This document shows, piece by piece, positions 1-7,844 of a stretch of 11,771 nucleotides of DNA. A model generated the notes under the pieces. It saw only the letters and a list, made by a program, of their open reading frames with translations. It was not told the origin of the DNA and searched no databases. How positions within the stretch are numbered: position 1 is the stretch's first letter; each line of letters opens with the position of its first letter. The stretch is from Deltaproteobacteria bacterium (GTDB lineage Bacteria; Myxococcota; Myxococcia; Myxococcales; 40CM-4-68-19), in assembly GCA_005879095.1 (NCBI GenBank), contig VBLM01000441.1, positions 1-11,771 on the forward strand, in the 5' to 3' direction. Position numbers and translations under genes: made by a program.

Positions 1-1498
1 CGCAGAGCACGTTGCCGGTGCTGTCGTCGATGACTTCGGTGACGATCGCGCCCGGCGGCGCGTCCTTCTGGTCCTTCGCCTGGAACTTGTCCCAGTCGAT
101 GGTGTAGCGCATGCCCGACACCCGCATCGGGCCCTTGCCGACGCGGAGGATCGCCTCCAGCGCGTTGCGCACCTGATTCGCCGCAAGCGAAACCACGACC
201 TGCTGGTTGTCGAAGGGCACGAGGTCGAAGATCTGGCCGAACGTGATCGGCCCCGCGGGGATCTCGGTGATGCGCAGACCGCCCGAATTCTGGAATGCGT
301 ACTGCGCTTTCAAACCGCCCCCGGCTCCGGAGCGCAGCGCGTCGGCGCAGAGGTTGGCGAGAAGATCGTCCTTCCCGCCCTTGCGCAATTCGACCGCGGT
401 CTCGCCGATCGGCGTCTCGCGCAGCTTCTTCACCTGCACGTCGTAATCGCGCAGGATCGACGCCACCCGCCCGTCCGGCTCGATCTTGTGCCCGCGCCAC
501 TCGGCGGGCAGGCCGTTCCAGGTGTGCAGGATGGTCTGCGGCCCTCCCTGCTTCGGCTGCGCGCCGTCGTTGATCGCGAATTGCCGGACGTGGTTCGTCG
601 CATCGAGCGTCAGCTCGATGGTCGAGAACGCCACCAGCTTGGACCCCGACTGCACGATCGGGATGTTGGCGACGATGTACGGCGGTGGCCCCATCGATTG
701 GTGATGGTGTCCGCTGACGATCGCGTCCACCTTTCCCTTCACCGCCTCCGCGATGTGCTGGATCTCGTTGCCCGGCGGAAACGGGCCGGCGTGCGCCGTG
801 ATCAACACCACCGTCGCGCCGGCAGCCCTCAGGGCATCGGCTTCCGCCGCCGCCACCGGACCACCGTCCGCGAAGTCGAGGTCCTCGATGTTGACCGGGT
901 TGGTCGTGAGCGGCGTCTCTTTCGTCGCCAGCCCGATGATGCCGATCCGGATCCCGCCCTGATCGACGATCGCGCTCGGGCGTATCCAGTCCGGGCGCGT
1001 CTTCGTCCCCTTGAGAAAGATGTTCGCCGCGAGGATCGGGTACTTCGCCTGCGCGATCCGCTCCTTGAGGACCGGGATCCCGAAGTCGAACTCGTGATTG
1101 CCGATCGCCGACGCGGTGACGCCGACCGCGTTGTAGACGTCGGTCACCGAGCGGCCGCGGAACTCGTTGGAGATCAGCGTGCCCTGGAACTCGTCGCCGG
1201 CGTCGAGCACCACCACTTCGCCGCCCTTCGCCTGGTAGTCGGCGCGGATGGCGTTCAGGTAGCCGGCGAACCACTACGCGCCGCCGATGTCGGATCGGGT
1301 CGAGCTGGAGATCCACTTCGGCTGCGGCACCGACAACAGCGCGCCGTGGGTGTCGTTGATGCCGATCACCATCAGCCGGCGTCCCTCGCCGCCCGCGGCA
1401 GCGGACGCGGGGGCCGCCACGTTGTCAGCTTTTTTCGCTGAACTTGCGCAGGCAAACGCGAGCAGAGAGATGGCGATCAGGCGCATCCGCGAACCCAT
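1..1498 (-). CDS. 5'-nucleotidase/metallophosphatase family protein, interrupted by in-frame TAG, C-terminus beyond window
   Basis: Secreted or lipid-anchored 5'-nucleotidase-type enzyme (calcineurin-like metallophosphatase domain plus 5'-nucleotidase C-terminal domain), expected to hydrolyse nucleotides or other phosphoesters outside the cytoplasm. Counting from ATG 1498, residues 1-17 form a signal with a possible lipobox Cys17. Metal-site motifs follow in order: INDTHG (Asp49, His51), DAGDEF (Asp102), GNHEFDFG (Asn134-His135), ITAHAG and SGHHHQ. The C-terminal domain shows QNSGGLR and FGQIFDLVPFDN. About 499 codons lie in the window and the C-terminus is missing. Codon 75 (1274-1276) is TAG, yet the same frame stays open and family-like from there to the left edge. 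No internal start after the TAG would keep the first metal motif. The start lies 4 nt after the TBDR stop, with AGGA just upstream, so co-expression is likely. Family call secure; intactness uncertain. Confidence 0.88.
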
Positions 1499-1502
1499 AG
1501 TC

Positions 1503-4350
1503 CTAGTTCCGATACCGGATCAAGAGCTCGCCCTGGATGGGCGCGAAGTGGCCGAATCCGGTCGCATCGCCGAACGCGTTGTTCTTCGACTTGACCGTGT
1601 CGGTCAGCGTCTGCGCCGCCGCGCTGGAGAGCACGTTGACGACCAGCAGCACCACGTCGAGCTTCTGCTCCTTCATCTTCAGCGCGCCGCCGAGGTTGTA
1701 GCGGGCCTGCAGGTCGATGTTGAACTGGTCCGGGTTGCGCAGCTCGGTCCACTGCGTCGGGTCGTTGAAGTCCTGCGCGCCGGTCAGAGAGCTGAAGGGC
1801 ACGCCGGTCCCGCGCGGCGAGTGGTAGATCGACTGGTTGGTGTCGGCCGGGTTCGAGGAGTGCTCCCACATCGGCGAGCCGGTCCGGTACTGCACGCGCG
1901 CGCCGAGGTCGAGGCCGAACAGCGTCCGGTACGCGATCGAGCCCTTCAGCGTGTGGCGCCGGTCGTCCGGCACCCACCCTTCGTAGAACTGGGTCATGCG
2001 CGGGTTGAGCAGGTAGCCGTCGAAGTAGTCGGAGACGGTGCCCCAGTTGTACGCCAGCGTGTAGGACGCGAGGAGGTCCCAGCGACCGGGTGTGCCCTGC
2101 ACCCACAGGTCCATACTGGCGTACTTGCGGTAGGCCTCGTTGGCGGTGGTCGAAACCACGACCGACCGGCCGACGTTGTTCGGGTCCTGGTACCCGATGA
2201 TCTTCGTCCCGCTCGCGTCCCAGATGCGGTTGACCTCGATGTCCTCCCACATGTTCCCGTAGCGGCGATAGTCGAAGTCGACGCCGATGGCGGTCTCCGG
2301 CACCACCTCGTGGTGGACGCCGAAGAGCAGCTCGTCGACGTGCGGCGGCTTCATCGGCGAGGTGAGCGAGTGGTACGGGGTGCTGCGGCCGCCGGGCCCG
2401 CCCACCACCGTGCAGGTGGGCAGCGCCGGGTTCGACTGGCAGTCGGGGAACGCCTTGCCCGAGGTGCTCCAGGTGCCGCTGTACTCGGTCAGCGCCGGGT
2501 TGCCGTGCTGCGCGATGAAGACGTTGCCGAGGTCGTTGTTGCGGCCGTAGTTGGCGACGATCAGCGTGCGCCGGTCACCGAACAGATCGTAGGTGGCCGA
2601 GAGGCGCGGCCCGATGCCGGCCAGGTTGGTGAACTTGGGCGCATTCTGGCTGCCGTCGGTGTTGGCGTACGGGTCGCCGTAGAGGATGCCGGCGTCGATG
2701 CGGAAGCCGGGGATGATGGTCAATTGTCTGTTGACGTTCCAGCGGTCCTGGATGAAGAGGCCGATGTCGCTGGCGGTGGCGCGCGTGACCAGGCTCCCGC
2801 CCTGGTTGCCCTGGAACTGGGTGCGCTTGAAGCAGTACTGGAACGTGGAAGGGTCGGCCGGTAGGCTCGGATCGGCGGGCGCCTTGCAGAGGCCGCCCGA
2901 GTCAGTGAAGTTCTGGTTGCCGGCCTCGCCCGTGGCCTGGCGATCGATCAGCCACGAGTACTGCACGCCCGCCTTGAACTGGTGGGTGCCGAGGCCCTTC
3001 ATCTTCCACGACAGCATCGGGTCGAACTGGATCCGGTACTTCGTTTCGTGCAGGTAATTGCCGTGGAAGATCGAGGAGATACGATCTGAGTTGCGGTCGC
3101 CCACACCGCCTCCGATGTCGAAGTGCGCCGGGGTGGTGAAGTCGTCGTGGATCGGGTCCTGGTTCACCTGCTTGTAGGTGACGCCGGTCTGCAGGGTGAA
3201 GAGGACCGAGTCGCTGAAGTTGTGGTCGTAGTTCAAGAGCACGAACTCGCCGCCGCGGTGGATCTTGCTCTCGGCGTCGTCGGTGACGCTGGAGTCGCCG
3301 AAGGCGTTGTTGATCACATTGCGGTCGAGGTTGAAACCCAGCGTCAGCCGATCCTTCTCGGTGGCCTGCCAGGTGAGCTTCACCCGGCCGAGCGAAGTGG
3401 TGGTGTCGACCGGCCGCTTGGAGCGGAGGCCGTAGATGGAGATCGGGTTCTGCGCGTCGTTGAAGTTCTGCTGGTACGACGCGTAGAACCACAGCTTGTC
3501 CTTCACGATCGGCCCGCCCATGTTGAAGATGGGGCTGAAGAAGAGGTGGTTCGGCGCCGGATTCGGGTTGTCGACGTAATTGCCGTAGAACCCCGGCTGG
3601 GTGGCGGGGAAGTTGTTCTGCCCGAACATGAAGTTGGGGCTGACGGTGACGCTGGTGTCGACCTTGAACTGGTTGCCGCCGTTCTTGGTGACGGCGTTGG
3701 TGATCATGCCCATCGAGTTGTACTGGGCGTCGAACCCGCCGGTGATGATCTCGAAGTTCTCCACCGCGTCGAAGTTCATCGGGGCGGTGATCGAGCCGTC
3801 GGTGATGTCGGTGGTGTCGAGGCCGTCGACGTAGAACTTGCCGTGCCGCGCGAGGCCACCGCGGGTCGAGGGCCGGTTGCCGGGGCCGACGCCGGCGACT
3901 TGCTGGGCCATGCCTTCGACCTGGTGGAAGATCGGCGTCTGCGCGGCCTTTTCGGCGTTGATCACCGCCACCGTCTGGGCCGAGTCCGGGTTCATCACCG
4001 GGTTGGCCTTCTCGACGATCTCGTACGTCTGCGCCGCGGCCTGTCTGGCCGAGTCGGACCTTGATCCCCTGCTGGCGGATGGGCGTGAAGCCGGGGACGT
4101 TGACTTCGATGACGTAGTCCTCGCCCGGCGGCAACAGGTCGAACTCGTAGCGGCCGTCGTCGCCGCTGGTGCGGCTCATCGGCCCCTGCAGCGCGGTGCC
4201 GGAGATGGTCAGCGGCACCTCGGAGAGCGCGGCGCCGGTCGGGTCGTAGACGTAGCCGGCGACGGTGCCGGTGATCTCGCCGGCGGCGAGCGCTTTTCCA
4301 GCGACGGCGAGGACCAGGACCAGAATGGCGATTTTGTACAAATTGTTCAC
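1503..4350 (-). CDS. TonB-dependent receptor with N-terminal carboxypeptidase-regulatory-like domain, frameshifted near 4040
   Basis: Outer-membrane TonB-dependent transporter of about 948 aa if the frame is restored. The GTG start at 4350 overlaps the TGA of the upstream lipoprotein gene (GTGA). Residues 1-22 are a signal peptide ending Ala-Leu-Ala. Residues 25-103 are a CarboxypepD_reg/Cna-B-like beta domain (GTVAGYVYDPTGA, DGRYEFDLLPPG). A plug follows, with RHGKFYVDGLDTTD and MNFDAVENFEIITGGFDAQY, then a long beta-barrel rich in aromatic residues ending in RYRN. This architecture is the Oar-like type found in Myxococcota and Acidobacteria. Residues before about 4041 read in one frame (ending VRLGQT) and after about 4040 in another (QTYEIVEKANPV); one surplus base at about 4038-4046 explains it. 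The substrate cannot be read from sequence. The nucleotidase partner suggests a phosphorylated compound or nucleoside, which is inference only. Confidence 0.9.
4331..4343. promoter_or_regulatory. Third TGTACA-core palindrome copy on the TBDR start
   Basis: TTTTGTACAAAT (4332-4343) matches the 12-bp palindrome at 6865-6876 and 6903-6914 at 11 of 12 positions. With the preceding A, 12 bases are identical to the left arm there. It covers codons 3-6 of the TBDR. It may be an operator-like site or a chance result of Asn-Leu-Tyr-Lys codons, and function is unproven. Confidence 0.3.
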
Positions 4351-5474
4351 TGGGGGCTCGCGGCGATGAAGATGGTGTTGAACGCGGACGAGGTGGCCTC
4401 GGAGAGCTTGACGAAGTTGGCCGGGCAGGTGGCGGCGCCGATCGGGCACGCGCCCTTGTAGAAGCCGGCGCTCTTGCTGGAGTGGAAGTCATGCAGCCGG
4501 ACGATGGGCGAATACCCGGCGTCACCGGGCTGGTACGGGAGCAGCACGACGTTGTCGGCGGTGGGCGAGGCGAAGCCGGAGCCCTGGTCGACGATCACTC
4601 CATCCATCGCCAGGAGGTTACCGCTCGCGTCGACTGGCACCGCGCCGCCCGAGACGTACGCGCCCTGCAGGCCGTTGAACCAGAAGACCTTGGGCACGAT
4701 CTGGCCGCCCGCCGTCGCGGTCGCCGATTTGAAGACCGTGACCGTCGGGTCGAAGATCATCCACACTTCGTACCCGGTCGGCTTGTCGCTGCCGACCGAG
4801 CCGAACCGTCCCGGGCTGCCCTTGCTGCCCACAGACGAGAAGTACTTGATATCGTTGCAGGTTTCGCCGGAGACCCCGGTCACGCCGTGGACCGCGACCA
4901 CGCCCAGCGGCGGCTTGGGCGAGGAGAGCGCAAGGTTGTTGATCGGAAGCGAGCTCGCGATCGGGAACTGCTGGTCGCGGCTGAAGGCGTCGAGCACCGG
5001 GTCGAACGATACCTGCTTGCAGCCGGGTGAGAAGGCGAAGGCGTGCCATCCGCCGCCGCCGTCGCTGGCGTGATCGGCGATGGACGGCGCGTACGCGCAG
5101 TTCATGCCATTCGCGTCGCAGGTGGCGGGCACGTACGTGGGCGGGTTGCCGGAGAAGAGCGGCTTGACCACGCCCGCGTTGTAGAAGGGAAGCGCCTGGC
5201 CATTGAAGAATCCGGCCTGTGCAAGGTAGCAGCTGCTGCCGCCCAGACATGTCGAGCGGGTCGACGAGGTGGTGAGCGTCGGCTGGAACTGGATCGCCAG
5301 CGCTCCCTGGGCGGTGAAGTTGGTGCCAGTGAAGGTCGGCGCGCCGAAGGAGTTGTCGACCACGCCGTTGTACGGATCGGCGTCGCCGTCGTATCGGACT
5401 CCCGGTCCGCCGCAGCACAAGGCCGCAGCGGTCGCGAGCAGCGCCAGGCCGCGAACCACAGGATGTGTGACCAT
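4347..5474 (-). CDS. Putative lipoprotein of unknown function, upstream partner of the TBDR
   Basis: A 375-aa protein that I do not recognise. The N-terminus (MVTHPVVRGLALLATAAALCC) looks like a signal peptide ending in a lipobox-like ALCC, so it is probably exported and perhaps lipid-anchored. The mature part is rich in Gly, Ser, Thr and aromatic residues. It has closely spaced Cys pairs (CLGGSSC, CDANGMNC, and CPIGAATC near the C-terminus) that could form disulfides in an extracytoplasmic beta-rich fold. ATG 5474 has GGATC just upstream. It is the first gene of the operon; its TGA overlaps the GTG start of the TBDR, which points to translational coupling. It may be a surface substrate-binding partner of the transporter, as SusD-like proteins are, but no SusD or other known domain is visible. 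The role is inference from position. Confidence 0.75.
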   Translation of the reverse strand: MVTHPVVRGLALLATAAALCCGGPGVRYDGDADPYNGVVDNSFGAPTFTGTNFTAQGALAIQFQPTLTTSSTRSTCLGGSSCYLAQAGFFNGQALPFYNAGVVKPLFSGNPPTYVPATCDANGMNCAYAPSIADHASDGGGGWHAFAFSPGCKQVSFDPVLDAFSRDQQFPIASSLPINNLALSSPKPPLGVVAVHGVTGVSGETCNDIKYFSSVGSKGSPGRFGSVGSDKPTGYEVWMIFDPTVTVFKSATATAGGQIVPKVFWFNGLQGAYVSGGAVPVDASGNLLAMDGVIVDQGSGFASPTADNVVLLPYQPGDAGYSPIVRLHDFHSSKSAGFYKGACPIGAATCPANFVKLSEATSSAFNTIFIAASPQ

Positions 5475-5608
5475 GTGATCCGAGTAGCACGCGGTTCAGG
5501 GACCGGACAAGCGTGCGTCTGACCGAGGGAAGGTCGGGCATTCGTCGGTTGCCCATACCGCCGCGCGTCGACTAGTCTGATCGCCTCCACGGCGCCGGGA
5601 CACTTCGG
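5475..5608. promoter_or_regulatory. Divergent intergenic region between the TBDR operon and tonB-like gene
   Basis: This 134-bp gap separates two divergently read units and should hold both promoters. The best plus-strand candidate I see is weak: TTGCCC at 5549-5554 and TAGTCT at 5573-5578, 18 bp apart, leaving a short leader before the ATG at 5609. No TGTACA palindrome lies here. Confidence 0.3.
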
Positions 5609-6355
5609 ATGTTCGAACAGGTCGACAAGGGCCGCGGTCGCGATCTCCCCGGATACACCATTGTTTCCGTGGGGTTACATGCGCTGCTCGTGGCGGCCTT
5701 CCTCGCTCTCGCATCGTTCAAGGTGAAGGACGCGGCGCGCAAGGAAGTCGAAGTCGCGTTCATCGGACCCGGCAAAGGGAAGGGCGCGCCGCCGCCGCCT
5801 CCGCCAGCGGCTGCAGCGAAAAAACGAACGCCCACGCCGCACCGGAAGCTGCTCGCCAAGGTCGAGGTGCCGAAGCCGGTCCTGGAGATGCCGAAGACAG
5901 TCGCGCCGCCGCCGAAGGAAGAGCCTCCTGAAGAAGAAGAGGAAGAGGGCACCGTCGAAGGCGGAGTCGAAGGCGGCGTGGCCGGAGGGGTCGTCGGCGG
6001 TGTGCTCGGCGGGGCCGTCGGCGGGACCGGTGGCGGCGGCTCGATGGAGCCGAAGCCTGCCGAGCGGCCCAAGCCGAAGAACGTGCCGGCGTTCGCCATC
6101 GCCAAGGACATGATCCGGCAAATGGCGCCGCGCATGTCCGAGGTCTTCCACAACTCGCACCGCGGTCAGACCGTGACCGGCATGTACAAGGTCTGCGTCG
6201 ACCTCGACGGCTCCGTCTACGAAGTGACGCCGGTCAAGCCGATCGACGGCGCGAACGACGAGATCGTCGACGGCATCAAGACGGGCTGGCAGTACCGTCC
6301 ACAGCAGGTCCCGGTGTGCTTTCTGTACAACATGGTGGTCCGGATCGAGGGCTGA
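5609..6355 (+). CDS. TonB family energy transducer
   Basis: A 248-aa inner-membrane-anchored, periplasm-spanning protein expected to pass proton-motive energy from ExbB/ExbD to TonB-dependent receptors. The single membrane helix is about residues 17-37 and contains Ser20-x3-His24, the same Ser/His spacing as the essential pair in E. coli TonB (Ser16, His20). Next come a Pro-rich stretch (61-107), an acidic run (Glu108-113), and a Gly-rich linker of repeated GGV/GGA units (116-144). The C-terminal domain (about 160-248) has the TonB-type pattern MYKVCVDLDGSVYEVTPVKP followed by GIKTGWQYRPQ. It is divergent from the TBDR operon and is its likely partner. No exbB or exbD is in the window. The 3' end overlaps the convergent antitoxin-like gene by 80 bp. 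Confidence 0.85.
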   Translation: MFEQVDKGRGRDLPGYTIVSVGLHALLVAAFLALASFKVKDAARKEVEVAFIGPGKGKGAPPPPPPAAAAKKRTPTPHRKLLAKVEVPKPVLEMPKTVAPPPKEEPPEEEEEEGTVEGGVEGGVAGGVVGGVLGGAVGGTGGGGSMEPKPAERPKPKNVPAFAIAKDMIRQMAPRMSEVFHNSHRGQTVTGMYKVCVDLDGSVYEVTPVKPIDGANDEIVDGIKTGWQYRPQQVPVCFLYNMVVRIEG

Positions 6356-6812
6356 TCCCCGCGGCCCGCGCGGCGCCGGCCCGGACGAGTCCCTCGTGCG
6401 AGAGGCGCGCCGACGCGGCAGCGAACCAGTGCATGACCGCGCTCGTTTCCTGGCGTCGTTCCTTGAACTCGTCGAAGAGCGCTTGCACCTCTTCGTAGGG
6501 CGCTTCCCACGGATCGGGCAGCGTCACCATTTCGACGGTGTCCGGATCGGGCGGCGGCGGCGCGAAGGCCTGCTGCGGCTCGTCCGGTGCCTCGTCCCAA
6601 GTAGCGAGAGGCGAAAAGACATCACCGCTGGGCACCTTGTTGCAGAGCGGTTTGTACCGCCGGAGGAACTCCATGTCCTCGTGGCAGACGTACCCCCCGA
6701 TCTCCTGCCCGTGCCTGGTGACGGCGACCCGGTCGTGCCTCCAGGCGACGCAGTTGGTGATCTGGGCAATGTGTGAACGAAAAGCGGTGGCAGTCACATA
6801 GGTTTCAGTCAT
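6276..6812 (-). CDS. Orphan Phd/YefM-like antitoxin-type DNA-binding protein
   Basis: A 178-aa protein whose first about 50 residues fit the Phd/YefM antitoxin DNA-binding fold: YVTATAFRSHIAQITNCVAW, then DRVAVTRHGQEIGGYV, matching the family pattern 'vsateaR... vvvtrhGkpva'. Phd/YefM antitoxins bind their own promoters and neutralise a partner toxin with their C-terminal tail. Here the tail is long, with a Pro-rich segment (FAPPPPDPDT) and an acidic/helical segment (YEEVQALFDEFKERR). No toxin ORF (Doc, YoeB or PIN) is adjacent, so it may be an orphan or a stand-alone regulator. The start is uncertain: ATG 6842 gives 10 more residues and has GGGAG just upstream, but ATG 6812 fits the family length better. 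A 66-bp palindromic operator candidate lies immediately upstream. The last about 27 codons are antisense to the tonB-like gene, so the true C-terminus could differ. Confidence 0.6.
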   Translation of the reverse strand: MTETYVTATAFRSHIAQITNCVAWRHDRVAVTRHGQEIGGYVCHEDMEFLRRYKPLCNKVPSGDVFSPLATWDEAPDEPQQAFAPPPPDPDTVEMVTLPDPWEAPYEEVQALFDEFKERRQETSAVMHWFAAASARLSHEGLVRAGAARAAGISPRSGPPCCTESTPGPAVDGTASPS

Positions 6813-6856
6813 ACCCGCGATTCTGCGAAAGGGGTCTGACATCGCTCCCGGACCCC

Positions 6857-6922
6857 TGCGGTCATTTTGTACAAAACGCCCATTCCTTCGCTGAATTGCG
6901 AGTTTTGTACAAAATGACCGCA
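6857..6922. promoter_or_regulatory. 66-bp nested inverted repeat with two TTTTGTACAAAA palindromes; putative antitoxin operator
   Basis: Two 21-bp arms (6857-6877 and 6902-6922) are exact reverse complements separated by 24 bp. Each arm contains the perfect 12-bp palindrome TTTTGTACAAAA (6865-6876 and 6903-6914), with centres 38 bp apart. TGTACA is the established core of YefM operators, and P1 Phd sites carry GTGTACAC. The element lies between the antitoxin-like gene and the divergent desaturase, directly upstream of the former. Autoregulation is the natural reading; control of the desaturase is also possible. The AT-rich block stands out sharply from the GC-rich surroundings. Confidence 0.65.
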
Positions 6923-6992
6923 CCCCCCCGGACGGTACATGGGACCCCGGCGGGGTGACAGCGCGATGACAGCGTCCGCTTAAGTGTGGGCG

Positions 6993-7844
6993 ATGTCCAA
7001 CGGCCGGCGGATCGACCTCGTCTCCTGCGTTCCCTTCATTCTGGTTCACCTGGCGGCGCTGACGGGCGCGCTGTTGGTGCCGTTTTCGTGGAAGCTGTTC
7101 GCGCTCTGCGTCGGGCTCTACTACGCGCGGATGGCCTTCACTACCATCGGGTACCACCGCTACTTCGCGCACCGGACGTTCAAGACCTCCCGGCCGTTCC
7201 AGTTCCTGCTGGCGCTGTTCGCCGAGACCAGCGCGCAGAAGGGCGTGCTCTGGTGGGCAGCGCACCACCGCCTCCACCACCGGTATTCCGACCTGCCCGG
7301 CGATCCGCACTCACCCAGGCTCGGTTTCTGGGAGAGCCACATGCTGTGGATCCTCCGGCCGCAGGCGAACGCGACCGGCGAGATCCAGGATTTCGAAAAG
7401 TTTCCCGAGCTGCGCTGGCTGAACACGTACCACCTGCTGCCGCCGGTCGCTCTCGCGGTCGGCCTCTTCCTCGCGGGGGGCGCCCCGGCGCTGGTCTGGG
7501 GATTCTTCGTCTCCACCGTGCTGCTCTGGCACGGCACGTTCCTGGTCAACTCGGTCAATCACGTCTGGGGATCGCGCCGCTACCCGACGGCCGACACCTC
7601 GCGCAACAACGGCCTGCTCGCGCTTTTGACGATGGGCGAGGGCTGGCACAACAACCACCACCATTACATGTCGTCAGCCAACCAGGGGTTCTTCTGGTGG
7701 GAGATCGACCTCAGCTTCTACCTGATCCGCCTCTTCCAGGGTCTCGGCCTCGTCTGGGACGTGCGGACTCCTCCGGAAAAGACAAGGGCTGTTATGATCC
7801 CGGCATGCGCGCCGGTGCCGCCGTTTCTCGCGAAGAAGACGTAA
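6993..7844 (+). CDS. Acyl-CoA (delta-9 type) fatty acid desaturase
   Basis: A 283-aa integral-membrane di-iron desaturase that would insert a cis double bond into acyl-CoA or lipid-linked acyl chains, adjusting membrane fluidity. All three histidine boxes are intact: HRYFAH (55-60), HRLHH (92-96) and HNNHH (219-223). The NHVWG motif (189-193) is typical of the stearoyl-CoA desaturase family. Hydrophobic segments lie at about 11-52 and 148-188. Its length fits the short bacterial form without a cytochrome b5 domain. ATG 6993 is chosen; a GTG at 6984 would add three residues. The 3' end overlaps the FIST gene by 40 bp. It is preceded by the 66-bp palindromic element and about 70 bp of leader. 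Family assignment is firm; the position of desaturation is not predictable. Confidence 0.93.
   Translation: MSNGRRIDLVSCVPFILVHLAALTGALLVPFSWKLFALCVGLYYARMAFTTIGYHRYFAHRTFKTSRPFQFLLALFAETSAQKGVLWWAAHHRLHHRYSDLPGDPHSPRLGFWESHMLWILRPQANATGEIQDFEKFPELRWLNTYHLLPPVALAVGLFLAGGAPALVWGFFVSTVLLWHGTFLVNSVNHVWGSRRYPTADTSRNNGLLALLTMGEGWHNNHHHYMSSANQGFFWWEIDLSFYLIRLFQGLGLVWDVRTPPEKTRAVMIPACAPVPPFLAKKT

Noticed and set aside
1274..1276. TAG as pyrrolysine or other recoded amber
   Set aside because: Pyrrolysine is known chiefly in methylamine methyltransferases, and no supporting tRNA or enzymes are in the window; mutation or error is simpler.
1287..2864. Long plus-strand open frame opposite the nucleotidase and TBDR genes
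   Set aside because: Its translation is Arg/Val/Gly-rich with no recognisable domain, and the minus strand carries clear conserved motifs; it is a high-GC antisense shadow.
4031..4050. Programmed ribosomal frameshift in the TBDR
   Set aside because: No slippery heptamer or obvious stimulator is visible, and TBDRs are not known to use it; a single-base indel is simpler.
5954..6040. Gly-rich coding stretch as a DNA tandem repeat
   Set aside because: The repetition is at the protein level (GGV-type units) with varied codons, normal for TonB linkers of this kind.
6857..6922. Inverted repeat read as a terminator or a small transposable element
   Set aside because: It has no U-tract, a 24-nt loop, lies between divergent starts rather than after genes, and shows no target-site duplication; the nested TGTACA palindromes fit an operator better.
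6944..6956. Small GC hairpin (5-bp stem, 3-nt loop) in the desaturase leader
   Set aside because: Too short to support a terminator or riboswitch in such GC-rich DNA.
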